From the NCBI RefSeq assembly GCF_016801865.2, contig NC_068937.1:137032455-137096454 (forward strand): a DNA stretch of 64,000 bases, written 5' to 3'. The translations under genes and the position numbers were made by a program. Source of the stretch: Culex pipiens pallens. Lineage: Eukaryota > Arthropoda > Insecta > Diptera > Culicidae. Shown here in pieces: positions 1 to 9,990 of this stretch (position 1 is the stretch's first letter; each line of letters starts with the position of its first letter). Under the pieces are notes generated by a model. It was given only the letters and a program-made list of their open reading frames with translations, was not told where the DNA came from and made no database searches.

Positions 1-3000
1 CAAAATTCATGGTTTTTGATACTGGTGATGAAAATGGCCATTTTGGCAGGATTGGCCACACCCGGAGTGGCCATTGCCCTGCGGAAGGTTCTTCCGGGAG
101 GACATTTACGGAACCATACAAATTTGGGCAATATGGGTATCAAAATTTATGGTTTTTGATACTGGTGATGAAAATGGCCATTTTGGCAGGATTGGCCACA
201 CCCGGAGTGGCCATTGCCCTGAGGAAGGTTCTTCCGGGAGGACATTTACGGAACCATACAAATTTGGGCAATATGGGTATCAAAATTCATGGTTTTCGAT
301 ACTGGTGATGAAAATGGCCATTTTGGCAGGATTGGCCACACCCGGAGTGGCCATTGCCCTGCGGAAGGTTCTTCCGGGAGGACATTTACGGAACCATACA
401 AATTTGGGCAATATGGGTATCACAATTCATGGTTTTTGATACTGGTAATGAAAATGGCCATTTTGGCAGGATTGGCCACACCCGGAGTGGCCATTGCCCT
501 GCGGAAGGTTCTTCCGTGAGGACATTTACGGAACCATACAAATTTGGGCAATATGGGTATCAAAATTCTTGGTTTTCGATACTGGTGATGAAAATGGCCA
601 TTTTGGCAGGATTGGCCACACCCGGAGTGGCCATTGCACTGCGGAAGGTTCTTCCGGGAGGACATTTACGGAACCATACAAATTTGGGCAATATGGGTAT
701 CAAAATTCATGGTTTTCGATACTGGTGATGAAAATGGCCATTTTGGCAGAATTGGCCACACCCGGAGTGGCCATTGCCCTGCGGAAGGTTCTTCCGGGAG
801 GACATTTACGGAACCATACAAATTTGGGCAATATGGGTATCACAATTCATGGGTTTTGATACTAGTGATGAAAATGGCCATTTTGGCAGGATTGGCCACA
901 CCCGGAGTGGCCATTGCCCTGCGGAAGGTTCTTCCGGGAGGACATTTACGGAACCATACAAATTTGGGCAATATGGGTATCAAAATTCATGGTTTTCGAT
1001 ACTGGTGATGAAAATGGCCATTTTGGCAGGATTGGCCACACCCGGAGTGGCCATTGCCCTGCGGAAGGTTCTTCCGGGAGGACATTTACGGAACCATACA
1101 AATTTGGGCAATATGGGTATCAAAATTCATGGTTTTCGATACTGGTGATGAAAATGGCCATTTTGGCAGGATTGGCCACACCCGGAGTGGCCATTGCACT
1201 GCGGAAGGTTCTTCCGGGAGGACATTTACGGAACCATACAAATTTGGGCAATATGGGTATCAAAATTCATGGTTTTCGATACTGGTGATGAAAATGGCCA
1301 TTTTGGCAGAATTGGCCACACCCGGAGTGGCCATTGCCCTGCGGAAGGTTCTTCCGGGAGGACATTTACGGAACCATACAAATTTGGGCAATATGGGTAT
1401 CACAATTCATGGTTTTTGATACTGGTGATGAAAATGGCCATTTTGGCAGGATTGGCAACACCCGGAGTGGCCATTGCCCTGAGGAAGGTTCTTCCGGGAG
1501 GACATTTACGGAACCATACAAATTTGGGCAATATGGGTATCAAAATTCATGGTTTTTGATACTGGTGATGAAAATGGCCATTTTGGCAGGATTGGCCACA
1601 CCCGGAGTGGCCATTGCCCTGCGGAAGGTTCTTCCGTGAGGACATTTACGGAACCATACAAATTTGGGCAATATGGGTATCAAAATTTTTGGTTTTCGAT
1701 ACTGGTGATGAAAATGGCCATTTTGGCAGGATTGGCCACACCCGGAGTGGCCATTGCCCTGCGGAAGGTTGTTCCGGGAGGACATTTATGGAACCATACA
1801 AATTGGGGCAATATGGGTATCAAAATTCATGGTTTTCGATACTGGTGATGAAAATGGCCATTTTGGCAGAATTGGCCACACCCGGAGTGGCCATTGCCCT
1901 GCGGAAGGTTCTTCCGGGAGGACATTTACGGAACCATACAAATTTGGGCAATATGGGTATCACAATTCATGGTTTTTGATACTGGTAATGAAAATGGCCA
2001 TTTTGGCAGAATTGGCCACACCCGGAGTGGCCATTGCCCTGCGGAAGGTTCTTCCGGGAGGACATTTACGGAACCATACAAATTTGGGCAATATGGGTAT
2101 CACAATTCATGGTTTTTGATACTGGTGATGAAAATGGCCATTTTGGCAGGATTGGCAACACCCGGAGTGGCCATTGCCCTGAGGAAGGTTCTTCCGGGAG
2201 GACATTTACGGAACCATACAAATTTGGGCAATATGGGTATCAAAATTCATGGTTTTTGATACTGGTGATGAAAATGGCCATTTTGGCAGGATTGGCCACA
2301 CCCGGAGTGGCCATTGCCCTGCGGAAGGTTCTTCCGTGAGGACATTTACGGAACCATACAAATTTGGGCAATATGGGTATCAAAATTTTTGGTTTTCGAT
2401 ACTGGTGATGAAAATGGCCATTTTGGCAGGATTGGCCACACCCGGAGTGGCCATTGCCCTGCGGAAGGTTCTTCCGGGAGGACATTTACGGAACCATACA
2501 AATTTGGGCAATATGGGTATCAAAATTCATGGTTTTCGATACTGGTGATGAAAATGGCCATTTTGGCAGGATTGGCCACACCCGGAGTGGCCATTGCACT
2601 GCGGAAGGTTCTTCCGGGAGGACATTTACGGAACCATACAAATTTGGGCAATATGGGTATCAAAATTCATGGTTTTCGATACTGGTGATGAAAATGGCCA
2701 TTTTGGCAGAATTGGCCACACCCGGAGTGGCCATTGCCCTGCGGAAGGTTGTTCCGGGAGGACATTTATGGAACCATACAAATTGGGGCAATATGGGTAT
2801 CAAAATTCATGGTTTTCGATACTGGTGATGAAAATGGCCATTTTGGCAGAATTGGCCACACCCGGAGTGGCCATTGCCCTGCGGAAGGTTCTTCCGGGAG
2901 GACATTTACGGAACCATACAAATTTGGGCAATATGGGTATCACAATTCATGGGTTTTGATACTAGTAATAAAAATGGCCATTTTGGCAGAATTGGCCACA

Positions 3001-4165
3001 CCCGGAGTGGCCATTGCCCTGCGGAAGGTTCTTCCGGGAGGACATTTACGGAACCATACAAATTTGGGCAATATGGGTATCACAATTCATGGTTTTTGAT
3101 ACTGGTGATGAAAATGGCCATTTTGGCAGGATTGGCAACACCCGGAGTGGCCATTGCCCTGAGGAAGGTTCTTCCGGGAGGACATTTACGGAACCATACA
3201 AATTTGGGCAATATGGGTATCAAAATTCATGGTTTTTGATACTGGTGATGAAAATGGCCATTTTGGCAGGATTGGCCACACCCGGAGTGGCCATTGCCCT
3301 GCGGAAGGTTCTTCCGTGAGGACATTTACGGAACCATACAAATTTGGGCAATATGGGTATCAAAATTTTTGGTTTTCGATACTGGTGATGAAAATGGCCA
3401 TTTTGGCAGGATTGGCCACACCCGGAGTGGCCATTGCCCTGCGGAAGGTTCTTCCGGGAGGACATTTACGGAACCATACAAATTTGGGCAATATGGGTAT
3501 CAAAATTCATGGTTTTCGATACTGGTGATGAAAATGGCCATTTTGGCAGGATTGGCCACACCCGGAGTGGCCATTGCACTGCGGAAGGTTCTTCCGGGAG
3601 GACATTTACGGAACCATACAAATTTGGGCAATATGGGTATCAAAATTCATGGTTTTCGATACTGGTGATGAAAATGGCCATTTTGGCAGAATTGGCCACA
3701 CCCGGAGTGGCCATTGCCCTGCGGAAGGTTCTTCCGGGAGGACATTTACGGAACCATACAAATTTGGGCAATATGGGTATCAAAATTCATGGTTTTTGAT
3801 ACTGGTGATGAAAATGGCCATTTTGGCAGGATTGGCAACACCCGGAGTGGCCATTGCCCTGAGGAAGGTTCTTCCGGGAGGACATTTACGGAACCATACA
3901 AATTTGGGCAATATGGGTATCACAATTCATGGGTTTTGATACTAGTAATAAAAATGGCCATTTTGGCAGGATTGGCCACACCCGGAGTGGCCATTGCCCT
4001 GAGGGAAGGTTCTACCGGGAGGACATTTACGGAACCATATAAATTGGGGCAAAATGGGCATCAAAATTCATGGTTTTTGAAACTGGAAATGAAATTTTGA
4101 AAATGGCCATTTTTACAGGATTGGTCACACCTGGAGTGGCTATTGCCCTGGGGGAAGGTTCTGAA
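1..4165 (+). repeat. 140-bp tandem satellite array, forward orientation
   Basis: About 29 head-to-tail monomers of exactly 140 bp run in from the left edge of the window. Each holds AAAATGGCCATTTT (a perfect palindrome), GGCCAC-n7-GTGGCC and GTATCAAAA-n7-TTTTGATAC. Monomers differ by a few diagnostic substitutions, for example CTTCCGTGAG near 517, 1637, 2337 and 3317. Since 140 is not divisible by 3 and stops are rare, long frames run through in several phases; they are not genes. The last monomers (from about 3,950) diverge and the array flips orientation near 4,165. The same satellite forms the arms of the fold-back elements further right, so this array is probably one arm of such an element that begins outside the window. 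Confidence 0.97.
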
Positions 4166-4546
4166 GAAGTTCCTACCGGACAACCACTTCGGGTGTGGCC
4201 AATCCAGTCAAAATTGACATTTACCAGTATCAAAAACAATGAATTACCAGAATGAATTGAATTGCATTACCAGTATCAAAAACAATGAATTTTGATACCC
4301 ATATTGTCCCAATTTGTATGGTTCCATAAATGTCCTCCCGGAAGAACCTTCCCTCAGGGCAATGGCCACTCCGGGTTTGGCCAATCCTGTCAAAATGGCC
4401 ATTTTCTTTACCATTATCAAAAACCATGAATTTTGATACCCATATTGCCCCAATTTGTATGGTTCCATAAATGTCCTCCCGGGAGAACCTTTCCCAGGGC
4501 ACTGGCCACTCCGGGTGTGGCCAATCCTGCCAAAATGGCCATTTTC
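4166..4546 (-). repeat. 140-bp satellite, reverse orientation, left of Penelope pair
   Basis: After a scrambled junction (about 4,150-4,260, where the monomer turns back on itself) roughly two monomers read on the minus strand. They run directly into the Penelope-like insertion; the array resumes in the same orientation at 9,033. Confidence 0.9.
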
Positions 4547-4560
4547 ATTACCAGTATCAA
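4547..4560. repeat. 14-bp target-site duplication, left copy
   Basis: ATTACCAGTATCAA here and again at 9,033-9,046 bracket the Penelope-like pair. It is part of the satellite monomer. Removing the insert plus one copy restores a continuous minus-strand monomer, as expected for a target-site duplication. The last bases overlap the element edge, so the boundary is uncertain by 2-3 bp. Confidence 0.8.
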
Positions 4561-6774
4561 TTTTGGATTTGGTTTTCGGCTTTCAGTCATTTAGCAGTGA
4601 AAACAATGTATTGTTTCAATTTCCGACGTTTCGGCAAATTTATTGCCTTTTTCAAGGATTCTAAAAAATATTTGTTTGTTTTTAACTATTAGTGCTTGTT
4701 TTAGGTGGGAAAATACTGTTGGTTACTTACAAAAACGGTTTGTTTTCTTGTTATTTTTGGAGTTTTGGGTAAATTGATAACTGTCTTTTGTTGTTGTTCC
4801 TCAGTCTTAGTTGGCTGTAATTTTAAGGGTTTTCACAAGGGGGGGGGGGGGAGGGGGGGTGTTAAAATTGAGCAACGTTTCAAGTGGTTCTAAGGGCACT
4901 TACTGCATAGCAGCACATATTATGCTGGTAGCTGCTGGTTTCGGTTTCGAAAAAACTTTTTGTGTTGCACTATCCACGAAACGGTCAATTTCAATCGAAC
5001 GGAGCTTAATGGCGGTTTGTTCACCAAAAAGCGTCAAAGGCATGGCTAGAATTTGGGTCATTTTGTGTACTAAATGTGGGTCAAATGTGGGAGAAGGGAG
5101 GGTATACTATTCTTGTTCTGTTTCACCCGGTGTTACTGTGTTGGGTTTTCTGTGTTTATAGTTTTTAGTTTTAAGTGTGTGTAGTAACCCTGCGTAGATA
5201 ATACTCAGGCCCTCTGTATCTGTACGTTTGTTTACGGTATGGTTATTGTTCGTGATATGGCACATCTCTAGGATTGGTAGAGCTGTACCACGGTTGTGTT
5301 GGTCTAAGATTCTTACTTTTTTCGTGTCGAAAGAATGTTGTTTTGCGATGCTGTGCTCGAGCAAAGCTGTTTTCTGCCTCAGCTCGGCTATCTTGTAGTC
5401 GTCAGTGGTGTGTCCCGCCTGTAGCAGCTCGTCCAACCGTTTTATGTCGCATCTGTGGCTCGACATCCTCGTTTTCAGCTGCGTTGTTGTCATCCCGATG
5501 TACGAACTCTCACATTCGTTGCATGGGATAGCATAGATGACGTTGGTGTGGTTCTCGGTGGGCACCTTGTCCTTCATGTTGCTGAAGAAGCTTGAGCCCA
5601 CAGTGTTGGTGTTGCGGAAAGCTAACCGTAACTCCGGGTAGTCCTGCTTGAGTGTTTTGGCTATAGTTTGTGACAAGGTTGGGATGTTTGGTATGGATCG
5701 GTAGCAGATGTTTGTCTGCTGGTGGCTCGGTTCGGCTTGTTGCGTTTGTTGTTGTTGTTGGTTGCCGTTGCTGGAACGGTTACATAGCTGGCAGTTGATG
5801 AGTCGACGCCGAAGGGGTTTTGGGTAATGATTGATTTCTAGCTCCCTGTCCACGATCTTCATTTTTTCCCGAGTGTTTAAGTTGGTAGACAGTTTGTCTA
5901 CACGTTGTATGAAGTTCATAGCTGTATTGACCTTCTGGCTCGTGGTGTGGCAGGAGAAGAAGTCCAGAAAACGACCACTCGAAATTGGCTTTCGGTACCA
6001 TTCCGTCCGGATCTGTTGGGCTTCGGTGCGGACCAATACCATGTCCAGATACGGCAGTCTCCTGTTTTCTTCTAGCTCGTAGGTGAATTGGATGTGTTGG
6101 CTGTAGCTATTGAATGAGTCTTGGACGTGTTTCAACTTGTTCAGGGGAAGCGCTACGATCAGGTCGTCGACGTACTTCTTGAGCACTGGTGGTTGGAAAT
6201 CGAGCTTTTTGACGACGGCGTGCATCAGATTCTCCATGACGAGATCGGCTAGTGGGGACGACAGGGGGTTACCCATGGCAGTTCCAAAAATTTGTGAATA
6301 GAACTTTCCCTCGAATGTGAAGTAGCATGATTTCATGATGAACTCGATGATTTCCAACATGATTTCCAGGTTTATGTTGGTGTGTTTCTGTATGTCACTC
6401 CAGTTGAACGTGATATCGCGTCGAACAAGTTCGAAGGGAATGCACGTGAAGAGAGAAACAACGTCCAGGGATACCAACACATAGTCAGCTGGGAGGGTGA
6501 TGCCGTTGATGTAGTCACAGAAGCTGTAGGAGTCCCTTATGTTGTAGGTGCTTTGCAGTGAGCTCTGCAGTATCTGTCCAACGAACTTTGAGAGAGTGTA
6601 GGTGGGTGCTGTCATGTTTGGAACTACTGGTCGTAGTGGTAATCCAGCTTTGTGAGCTTTGGGTTGCCCGTAGATTCTTGGGCACAAAGCTTTTCTGGAC
6701 ATTAGCTCATTCTCTAACCGATCGTTTATGGCATCTAGTCGTTTCAAACGCTTAACAATCTCGTTGTTCTTGCT
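4558..6774 (-). mobile_element. Penelope-like element, left (inverted) copy, 5'-truncated
   Basis: A 2,217-bp arm that is the mirror image of 6,784-9,000; paired positions sum to 13,558 throughout, with no indel, even across the 13-G and 7-G runs near 4,839-4,859. It carries the 3' part of a Penelope-like RT/endonuclease frame and about 550 bp of 3' sequence, including CCGAAACGTCGG near the end. The two copies are head to head with their truncated 5' ends only 9 bp apart. Head-to-head and partial-copy arrangements are known for Penelope elements. A hairpin artefact of library preparation or assembly is the main alternative. Confidence 0.93.
5107..6774 (-). CDS. Penelope-like reverse transcriptase/GIY-YIG endonuclease, 5'-truncated (left copy)
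   Basis: The frame translates to the same protein as the right copy at 6,784-8,451, so the two differ by at most silent changes. Residue numbers below count from the TTG codon at 6,747. It lacks an ATG and stays open to the palindrome centre, so the N-terminal part of the RT (roughly the first third of a normal 800-residue Penelope protein) is missing. Seen: QPKAHK-type motif near residues 28-33, SLDVVSLF (motif A, about 93-100), MGNPLSSPLA (motif B, 158-167), catalytic YVDD (192-195), a Gln-rich linker (about 330-345), then a GIY-YIG nuclease with IYAI (404-407), a CxxC pair (409-412), YIG (416-418) and following Arg/His. The element would prime reverse transcription at nicks made by this nuclease; this truncated copy is probably inactive. 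Confidence 0.93.
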   Translation of the reverse strand, partial: SKNNEIVKRLKRLDAINDRLENELMSRKALCPRIYGQPKAHKAGLPLRPVVPNMTAPTYTLSKFVGQILQSSLQSTYNIRDSYSFCDYINGITLPADYVLVSLDVVSLFTCIPFELVRRDITFNWSDIQKHTNINLEIMLEIIEFIMKSCYFTFEGKFYSQIFGTAMGNPLSSPLADLVMENLMHAVVKKLDFQPPVLKKYVDDLIVALPLNKLKHVQDSFNSYSQHIQFTYELEENRRLPYLDMVLVRTEAQQIRTEWYRKPISSGRFLDFFSCHTTSQKVNTAMNFIQRVDKLSTNLNTREKMKIVDRELEINHYPKPLRRRLINCQLCNRSSNGNQQQQQTQQAEPSHQQTNICYRSIPNIPTLSQTIAKTLKQDYPELRLAFRNTNTVGSSFFSNMKDKVPTENHTNVIYAIPCNECESSYIGMTTTQLKTRMSSHRCDIKRLDELLQAGHTTDDYKIAELRQKTALLEHSIAKQHSFDTKKVRILDQHNRGTALPILEMCHITNNNHTVNKRTDTEGLSIIYAGLLHTLKTKNYKHRKPNTVTPGETEQE

Positions 6775-6783
6775 TGTATCCAG
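6775..6783. other. 9-bp spacer at the centre of the Penelope palindrome
   Basis: TGTATCCAG separates two inverted arms of 2,217 bp. Immediately on either side the arms pair perfectly (GTTGTTCTTGCT against AGCAAGAACAAC). So short a spacer makes the locus a near-perfect long palindrome. Confidence 0.95.
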
Positions 6784-8451
6784 AGCAAGAACAACGAGAT
6801 TGTTAAGCGTTTGAAACGACTAGATGCCATAAACGATCGGTTAGAGAATGAGCTAATGTCCAGAAAAGCTTTGTGCCCAAGAATCTACGGGCAACCCAAA
6901 GCTCACAAAGCTGGATTACCACTACGACCAGTAGTTCCAAACATGACAGCACCCACCTACACTCTCTCAAAGTTCGTTGGACAGATACTGCAGAGCTCAC
7001 TGCAAAGCACCTACAACATAAGGGACTCCTACAGCTTCTGTGACTACATCAACGGCATCACCCTCCCAGCTGACTATGTGTTGGTATCCCTGGACGTTGT
7101 TTCTCTCTTCACGTGCATTCCCTTCGAACTTGTTCGACGCGATATCACGTTCAACTGGAGTGACATACAGAAACACACCAACATAAACCTGGAAATCATG
7201 TTGGAAATCATCGAGTTCATCATGAAATCATGCTACTTCACATTCGAGGGAAAGTTCTATTCACAAATTTTTGGAACTGCCATGGGTAACCCCCTGTCGT
7301 CCCCACTAGCCGATCTCGTCATGGAGAATCTGATGCACGCCGTCGTCAAAAAGCTCGATTTCCAACCACCAGTGCTCAAGAAGTACGTCGACGACCTGAT
7401 CGTAGCGCTTCCCCTGAACAAGTTGAAACACGTCCAAGACTCATTCAATAGCTACAGCCAACACATCCAATTCACCTACGAGCTAGAAGAAAACAGGAGA
7501 CTGCCGTATCTGGACATGGTATTGGTCCGCACCGAAGCCCAACAGATCCGGACGGAATGGTACCGAAAGCCAATTTCGAGTGGTCGTTTTCTGGACTTCT
7601 TCTCCTGCCACACCACGAGCCAGAAGGTCAATACAGCTATGAACTTCATACAACGTGTAGACAAACTGTCTACCAACTTAAACACTCGGGAAAAAATGAA
7701 GATCGTGGACAGGGAGCTAGAAATCAATCATTACCCAAAACCCCTTCGGCGTCGACTCATCAACTGCCAGCTATGTAACCGTTCCAGCAACGGCAACCAA
7801 CAACAACAACAAACGCAACAAGCCGAACCGAGCCACCAGCAGACAAACATCTGCTACCGATCCATACCAAACATCCCAACCTTGTCACAAACTATAGCCA
7901 AAACACTCAAGCAGGACTACCCGGAGTTACGGTTAGCTTTCCGCAACACCAACACTGTGGGCTCAAGCTTCTTCAGCAACATGAAGGACAAGGTGCCCAC
8001 CGAGAACCACACCAACGTCATCTATGCTATCCCATGCAACGAATGTGAGAGTTCGTACATCGGGATGACAACAACGCAGCTGAAAACGAGGATGTCGAGC
8101 CACAGATGCGACATAAAACGGTTGGACGAGCTGCTACAGGCGGGACACACCACTGACGACTACAAGATAGCCGAGCTGAGGCAGAAAACAGCTTTGCTCG
8201 AGCACAGCATCGCAAAACAACATTCTTTCGACACGAAAAAAGTAAGAATCTTAGACCAACACAACCGTGGTACAGCTCTACCAATCCTAGAGATGTGCCA
8301 TATCACGAACAATAACCATACCGTAAACAAACGTACAGATACAGAGGGCCTGAGTATTATCTACGCAGGGTTACTACACACACTTAAAACTAAAAACTAT
8401 AAACACAGAAAACCCAACACAGTAACACCGGGTGAAACAGAACAAGAATAG
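6784..8451 (+). CDS. Penelope-like reverse transcriptase/GIY-YIG endonuclease, 5'-truncated (right copy)
   Basis: An open frame of about 555 codons with no ATG at its 5' end; it is already open at the palindrome centre (codons AGC AAG AAC AAC GAG). It carries the RT palm motifs (SLDVVSLF, MGNPLSSPLA, YVDD) followed by a GIY-YIG nuclease domain with the CxxC insertion typical of Penelope-like elements. There is no frameshift or internal stop over 1.6 kb, so the parent element was recently active. It sits inside the 140-bp satellite, head to head with an inverted twin. Family assignment is confident; activity of this copy is not expected because the N-terminal part of the RT is absent. Confidence 0.94.
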   Translation, partial: SKNNEIVKRLKRLDAINDRLENELMSRKALCPRIYGQPKAHKAGLPLRPVVPNMTAPTYTLSKFVGQILQSSLQSTYNIRDSYSFCDYINGITLPADYVLVSLDVVSLFTCIPFELVRRDITFNWSDIQKHTNINLEIMLEIIEFIMKSCYFTFEGKFYSQIFGTAMGNPLSSPLADLVMENLMHAVVKKLDFQPPVLKKYVDDLIVALPLNKLKHVQDSFNSYSQHIQFTYELEENRRLPYLDMVLVRTEAQQIRTEWYRKPISSGRFLDFFSCHTTSQKVNTAMNFIQRVDKLSTNLNTREKMKIVDRELEINHYPKPLRRRLINCQLCNRSSNGNQQQQQTQQAEPSHQQTNICYRSIPNIPTLSQTIAKTLKQDYPELRLAFRNTNTVGSSFFSNMKDKVPTENHTNVIYAIPCNECESSYIGMTTTQLKTRMSSHRCDIKRLDELLQAGHTTDDYKIAELRQKTALLEHSIAKQHSFDTKKVRILDQHNRGTALPILEMCHITNNNHTVNKRTDTEGLSIIYAGLLHTLKTKNYKHRKPNTVTPGETEQE

Positions 8452-9032
8452 TATACCCTCCCTTCTCCCACATTTGACCCACATTTAGTACACAAAATGA
8501 CCCAAATTCTAGCCATGCCTTTGACGCTTTTTGGTGAACAAACCGCCATTAAGCTCCGTTCGATTGAAATTGACCGTTTCGTGGATAGTGCAACACAAAA
8601 AGTTTTTTCGAAACCGAAACCAGCAGCTACCAGCATAATATGTGCTGCTATGCAGTAAGTGCCCTTAGAACCACTTGAAACGTTGCTCAATTTTAACACC
8701 CCCCCTCCCCCCCCCCCCCTTGTGAAAACCCTTAAAATTACAGCCAACTAAGACTGAGGAACAACAACAAAAGACAGTTATCAATTTACCCAAAACTCCA
8801 AAAATAACAAGAAAACAAACCGTTTTTGTAAGTAACCAACAGTATTTTCCCACCTAAAACAAGCACTAATAGTTAAAAACAAACAAATATTTTTTAGAAT
8901 CCTTGAAAAAGGCAATAAATTTGCCGAAACGTCGGAAATTGAAACAATACATTGTTTTCACTGCTAAATGACTGAAAGCCGAAAACCAAATCCAAAATTG
9001 TAGAGTAACAGTCGAGAGCATAACTACTGAAA
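6784..9032 (+). mobile_element. Penelope-like element, right copy, 5'-truncated
   Basis: Forward partner of the inverted pair. The mirrored part ends at 9,000; a further 32 bp (9,001-9,032) of 3' sequence is present only on this side before satellite resumes. The insertion lies between two copies of ATTACCAGTATCAA. The 3' region has a C-rich run (8,699-8,719, mirror of the G run on the left) and a CCGAAACGTCGG motif at about 8,924-8,935. Confidence 0.93.
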
Positions 9033-9440
9033 ATTACCAGTATCAAAAACCATGAATTTTGATTCCCATATTGCTCCAATTTGTATGGTTCCGTAAATGT
9101 CCTCCCGGAAGAACCTTCCCTCAGGGCAATGGCCACTCCGGGTTTGGCCAATCCTGCCAAAATGGCCATTTTCTTTACCATTATCAAAAACCATGAATTT
9201 TGATACCAATATTGCCCCAATTTGTATGGTTCCATAAATGTCCTCCCGGGAGAACCTTTCCCAGGGCACTGGCCACTCCGGGTGTGGCCAATCCTGTCAA
9301 AATGGCCATTTTTATTACTAGTATCAAAAACCATGAATTTTGATACCCATATTGCCCCAATTTGTATGGTTCCGTAAATGTCCTCCTGGAAGAACCTTCA
9401 CTCAGGGTCATGGCCACTCCGGGTGTGGCCAATATCCTAA
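9033..9440 (-). repeat. 140-bp satellite, reverse orientation (left arm of fold-back element 1)
   Basis: About three monomers continue the minus-strand array interrupted by the Penelope pair. The first 14 bp are the right copy of the target-site duplication. The array ends at GGCCAATATCC, where the unique inner arm of the fold-back element starts. Confidence 0.92.
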
Positions 9441-9990
9441 AAGTTTGGTTCCAACCCCATTGCCCCAAATCATTCTGGTTTTCGGGTGACCGTCTTATTA
9501 ATCTTCATTAGAACAGAATTCCTCCCAAGTTGGTGCACAACCTGTGTCTTTCCATGTGTGCATGTGTGTGTGTGTGAGCAATAAAATTACCACCGTCGAT
9601 CCGTCTCTGACGGATTTTCAGTCAAAACTAAAATTTCAGAGGCTATCTGTTAGCTTATATAGTTCGCATGAAATGCGGCAACATGGCGCAAATTTTGCCT
9701 CGTCTCCTGTTTTCTTGGAACTGTCACGCGAGAATGTTGCACCACTGTTGCCACATTTCATGCGAACTATATAAGCTAACAGATAGCCTCAGAAAATTTC
9801 AGTGCCTATTAAGGTTTCATCAAAGACGGATCCACGGTGGTAATTTATTGCTCACACACACACACATGCACACATGGAAAGACACAGGTTGTGCACCAAC
9901 TTGGGAGGAATTCTGTTCTAATGAAGATTAATAAGACGGTCACCCGAAAACCAGAATGCTTTGGGGCAATGGGGTTGGGACCAAACTGGT
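9441..9990. mobile_element. Unique core of fold-back element 1 (inverted inner arms)
   Basis: Two inverted inner arms of about 250 bp meet near 9,714. Both arms contain a TG/CA microsatellite, the motif GAGCAATAAAATTACC and a conserved CTGTTAGCTTATATAG segment next to the centre. The centre holds diverged copies of GCAACATGG..GCAA. The inner arms join satellite on both sides: minus-strand satellite to the left, plus-strand to the right. The whole unit is therefore a large inverted repeat. No coding frame is convincing. Confidence 0.9.

Noticed and set aside
9..4100. Dozens of overlapping 80-124-codon frames on both strands
   Set aside because: They are the same 140-bp monomer read in shifting phases; identical peptides recur every 140 bp and no start, splice or domain supports translation.
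1..4165. CRISPR-like array
   Set aside because: Repeats are contiguous 140-bp monomers without unique spacers, in a eukaryotic sequence.
8900..9032. Hammerhead ribozyme in the Penelope 3' region
   Set aside because: Such ribozymes are known in Penelope-like elements, but I find no CTGANGA core with a matching GAAA here.
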